Positions 61,462-64,000 of a stretch of 64,000 bases of DNA are shown here, piece by piece. The DNA comes from Monocercomonoides exilis (lineage: Eukaryota > Preaxostyla > Oxymonadida > Polymastigidae). The notes under the pieces were generated by a model. The model searched no databases, was not told where the DNA came from, and saw nothing but the letters and a program-made list of their open reading frames with translations. How positions within the stretch are numbered: the stretch's first letter is position 1; every line of letters starts with the position of its first letter. The translations under genes were made by a program, and so were the position numbers. The stretch spans positions 315,001 through 379,000 of the forward strand of contig LSRY02000020.1 in the NCBI GenBank assembly GCA_001643675.2, given 5' to 3'.

Positions 61462-62217
61462 TTGCATCACTCCTCCTCCTCCTCCTCATCATCATCATCT
61501 TCTTCTTCTTCTTTGACTTGTTCATGCGAACAACGCACTCTGAAAGCAACACAACAGCTACATGAAACAGAAACTGGAACAGGTCCATCACCACAGAAAG
61601 AGAAATTGATATCGACGACGAAAATGAATAAAGGCAACGGACAAGCACGCACTCATTAAGAATGTCATCATCTTCATCACCACCATCACCACATCTATCG
61701 CAGCAATCAAGGCAGCAAACAGCACCACAAGTCCCAGCAAATGCTGCAGAAACAACCTCAACAACAATCTCGGCAGCAGTCACAACTGTCATCTAATCAG
61801 CATCATCATCATTCAGAGGGAGTCAGCAGGCAGCATCGCAGGCACAACTGCTCTGATGATCATTCACACGGAACTGAGACGGATGCATCGTCTTGTTCCC
61901 CCAGGAACAAAGCGAAGCGGATGAGCATAATTGTACCTGCAGAGCAGCTGTTTGCGAGCGAGTATCGGTTTGAGAAGGAATCTCTTCCGCCCTCTCCTTT
62001 TCCGAAGGACAACCCACAGTTTGTGAGCACGCTAGCAGCAGAAACAGGGGCAGAGACAGATGCAGAAGCCAAAGCAGAGACAGACATCGGACGCGAAGGG
62101 GATGGGCCTGGTTTGGTCAAAAGTGCAACGCTATTGTTATCTAATTCTTCCTCCTCTTCCTCCTCTTCTTTGCCACTTCGGTTGCTTCAACAACAGAATG
62201 CGAATCTTTGTGCTTAG
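61462..62217 (+). pseudogene. Gln/His/Ser-rich open frame with one in-frame TAA
   Basis: A single frame of about 250 codons with one TAA near 61,657. Begins with a Ser run, then CEQRTLKATQQLHETETGTG. After the TAA it has His/Gln-rich repeats (QQQSRQQSQLSSNQHHHHSE), then text that looks like a real globular or linker part (MSIIVPAEQLFASEYRFEKE, LPPSPFPKDNPQFVSTLAAE) and a Ser-rich end. The complementary strand has competing frames in the first part. No domain recognised. The TAA suggests a pseudogene; it lies in a His/Gln context, and glutamine reassignment was considered and rejected. Confidence 0.4.
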
Positions 62218-62459
62218 ACAATCCTTTGCCAGGCTGCTCGGCAACTCCTGAGCTTGCTGACCAATCCCTTTCATTTTCTCCACCTCCCCTTCCGCCACAT
62301 GCACCACCTCTCTCTTCTCTTCCTCTTCCTCTTTTTCTTCCTTTTCTCCTTCTCCTTCTTCATACGAAATTTCTTCTTCATCAAATTCTTTATATTCTTC
62401 TTCTTCTTCTTCTTCTTCTTTTTCTCCTCCTCCTCTCTCTCTCTATTTCTTTCTTTCTT

Positions 62460-64000
62460 TCATCGCTCTTTTGGTGACATCTTCGTTGTCACAATCTCAA
62501 TCAGCTTCAGATCTTTTTTCACTGTGTCATTCACAACCTCTCTCAGATCTTCTTCTTCATTCTTAACTTTCTTCCATGGAATAATGAATACAATCGAAAC
62601 AAAAAGAACAATTAGAAACATCACAACCAATATTACAACAACAATCTGCCATATGGACATTTCTTTGTTTCCACCTTCCACGATTCTTTCGTCAACTTTT
62701 GCATCAATTTGACTTGCATTCTTCAAAATAAATGTATGTGTTGATGAAGGAGATTCTGCATTTCCAAATAAAATATGCACACTCACCTCGATTTCATCTC
62801 CACAATTGCTAATGAGATCTTTTGTCACACTTCCTTCAACTTCTATTTCCGATAAGAATCCATTTGAATCAAAATCATAATGTTCAATTTCTTTCTCTTC
62901 TCCCTTTCTCTTCACAACTGAGAACGACAGATTGCATGGAACAAGAAGCATTCCTTTGAATGTCAGCTCCATTCTGTTTGCTTCTTCTTTTGCTTCCACA
63001 CTCTTCAACACAGGAATGAAGAACGATGAATCCCTTTCTGAAGCAATCCCTTCAAAACTGCACCCATCATTCAACATCCAAAGTGAAGTGTTTCTCTCCA
63101 ATCCATCTCCTCCTTTCAAACTCATCACATTCAATGTTCCTGAATCTGAGCAGATGATATTTCTTCTCAGTGATGGATATCCTTCAATTGATGGATTATT
63201 GTTCATAAATTCTCCTTTCTCAATATTCATATTTCCTCCGCTCATTGTTATTCCACCTTCTGGTGAATTCGAGATTGTTGTATCTTTCATCATCACTGAA
63301 CTCTTCACAACATCCACAAGAGATCCATCCCATCTGCACATCTCTTCTTCTTCAACATTCAAATTCTTTTCATTTCTTTCCTTTGAACTCCCATCGAAAA
63401 TGCAACTGTCCATTTTCACATCCAAACAATTCTCCAATTTCATCAATTTCCATTTTGTATTGTTTGAACTGACTCCGCCCATTGTGCAATTGGTTAACTG
63501 CATCGTCTTTTTCATTGATAGGCAAGATATAAATGATTCTTCATTTCCTTCAACTGTTGTATTTTCAGCCTTCAATCTGTCCATATTCGACTGTCCACAT
63601 TCATTAATATCAATCAGAGAAGTTTTAATTGTTGAATTGGATATTGTTAATAAATAAATAACTGATGGAAGTGGAGAAGAAAGATACAAAGCTGATTCAC
63701 GAAGTATTAGATTTTTCACTTTGAATTCCATAAGTTGTAATTCTCCTTTTGCCATATCAAAAATGTGAAATGGAATATTTGCAAAATTAACATTTCCTCC
63801 TTCATTCGATTGCTTTGAGTCAAATGAACAATTCATAATTTCAAGAATTCCTCCTTCTGGTGATATCAGTGATTCGTGAAAAGAGTTGAAAAACGGATCA
63901 AACACAAAGTTCACTCTCAGCGTTGAGACTGTTCCTGCTGTTGTTATCAACGCCTCTTTTGATCTTGGAATCTCTGATTCCACTTCAACTTCACACATCT
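62460..64000 (-). CDS. Pectin-lyase-like beta-helix membrane protein, 5' end outside window
   Basis: At least 512 codons, open to the window edge and ending at TGA. The text is typical right-handed beta-helix repeat: short strands with NCSF, SNSTIKTSLIDINECGQSN, TNCTMGGVSSNNTKWKLMKL, DGSLVDVVKSSVMMKDTTIS, SNIFNN-like turns (GEFMNNNPSIEGYPSLRRNI) and repeated EGG/GG loops. A membrane-proximal domain follows (about residues 320-430), then one transmembrane segment (SIWQIVVVILVVMFLIVLFV, about 445-470) and a charged cytoplasmic tail (KKVKNEEEDLREV ... KMSPKER). It is therefore a type I surface protein, of a family that is large in several parasitic or gut-dwelling protists. Unlike the two other beta-helix fragments in the window, this frame is intact as far as visible. 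No intron is evident in this part. Confidence 0.8.
   Translation of the reverse strand, partial: MCEVEVESEIPRSKEALITTAGTVSTLRVNFVFDPFFNSFHESLISPEGGILEIMNCSFDSKQSNEGGNVNFANIPFHIFDMAKGELQLMEFKVKNLILRESALYLSSPLPSVIYLLTISNSTIKTSLIDINECGQSNMDRLKAENTTVEGNEESFISCLSMKKTMQLTNCTMGGVSSNNTKWKLMKLENCLDVKMDSCIFDGSSKERNEKNLNVEEEEMCRWDGSLVDVVKSSVMMKDTTISNSPEGGITMSGGNMNIEKGEFMNNNPSIEGYPSLRRNIICSDSGTLNVMSLKGGDGLERNTSLWMLNDGCSFEGIASERDSSFFIPVLKSVEAKEEANRMELTFKGMLLVPCNLSFSVVKRKGEEKEIEHYDFDSNGFLSEIEVEGSVTKDLISNCGDEIEVSVHILFGNAESPSSTHTFILKNASQIDAKVDERIVEGGNKEMSIWQIVVVILVVMFLIVLFVSIVFIIPWKKVKNEEEDLREVVNDTVKKDLKLIEIVTTKMSPKER

Noticed and set aside
62254-62712. Phe/Ser-rich plus-strand frame of 152 codons
   Set aside because: Antisense to the C-terminal part, anchor and tail of the beta-helix protein plus a pyrimidine-rich flank.

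Overview
The window is eukaryotic. It has long, very AT-rich tracts, a multi-exon membrane protein gene with a short GTTTGT...AG intron, very long homopolymer and tetranucleotide runs, and many decayed DNA transposons. It has no operons and no prokaryotic-style gene packing. The protein types (type I membrane proteins with a hydrophobic anchor and lysine-rich tail, pectin-lyase-like beta-helix surface proteins with a CG...PC entry motif, Merlin/ISXO2, pogo, mariner and Harbinger-like transposases) suggest a protist, most likely a metamonad such as an oxymonad or trichomonad. That placement is inference. The standard code fits: the 1,662-codon S41 gene has no in-frame TAA or TAG, and the last beta-helix gene stops at TGA.

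Layout. 1-2.5 kb: a coding fragment cut by a MITE, then a decayed IS630/Tc1-like transposase. 3-8 kb: the one clearly intact gene, a secreted, membrane-anchored protein with two tandem CPAF-like S41 peptidase units. 8.7-26.3 kb: AT-rich transposon graveyard with a two-exon gene fragment ended by a MITE, nested MITEs, a pogo-end element, three Merlin/ISXO2 relics, a pogo transposase relic and a foldback element with arms of simple TTCGAAAT-type repeats. 26.6-33.6 kb: a G+C-richer island of broken reading frames, ending in inverted-repeat arm A. 34.4-40.1 kb: AT-rich DNA with a Merlin relic that seems to have been split by a 579-bp ATTT array. 40.1-45.1 kb: a second richer island (copy B of an unknown gene family and a beta-helix fragment) flanked by a short inverted repeat. 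45-51.7 kb: MITEs, a Harbinger-like transposase with an intron, a mariner relic. 51.7-57.6 kb: inverted-repeat arm C, nearly identical to arm A, then a broken secreted Ser-rich reading frame and a beta-helix fragment. 57.6-61.4 kb: AT-rich DNA with another relic. 61.4-64 kb: a Gln/His/Ser-rich reading frame and the 3' part of a beta-helix membrane protein running off the window.

The most unusual structure is the pair of 2.9-kb inverted arms (31,501-34,391 and 51,698-54,578). Apart from one 10-bp minisatellite unit I see no difference between them, yet each carries a gene relic already broken by frameshifts. A diverged third copy (B) lies between them, and comparison with B shows which strand and frames were coding. 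The inner arm edge falls inside a MITE. Outside the other edge similarity drops to a diverged level before vanishing, as expected of a gene-conversion or recombination tract.

The S41 protein and the beta-helix protein are both predicted cell-surface or secreted proteins. I see no sign that the genes here form one pathway. Most of the rest is mobile DNA and its debris.
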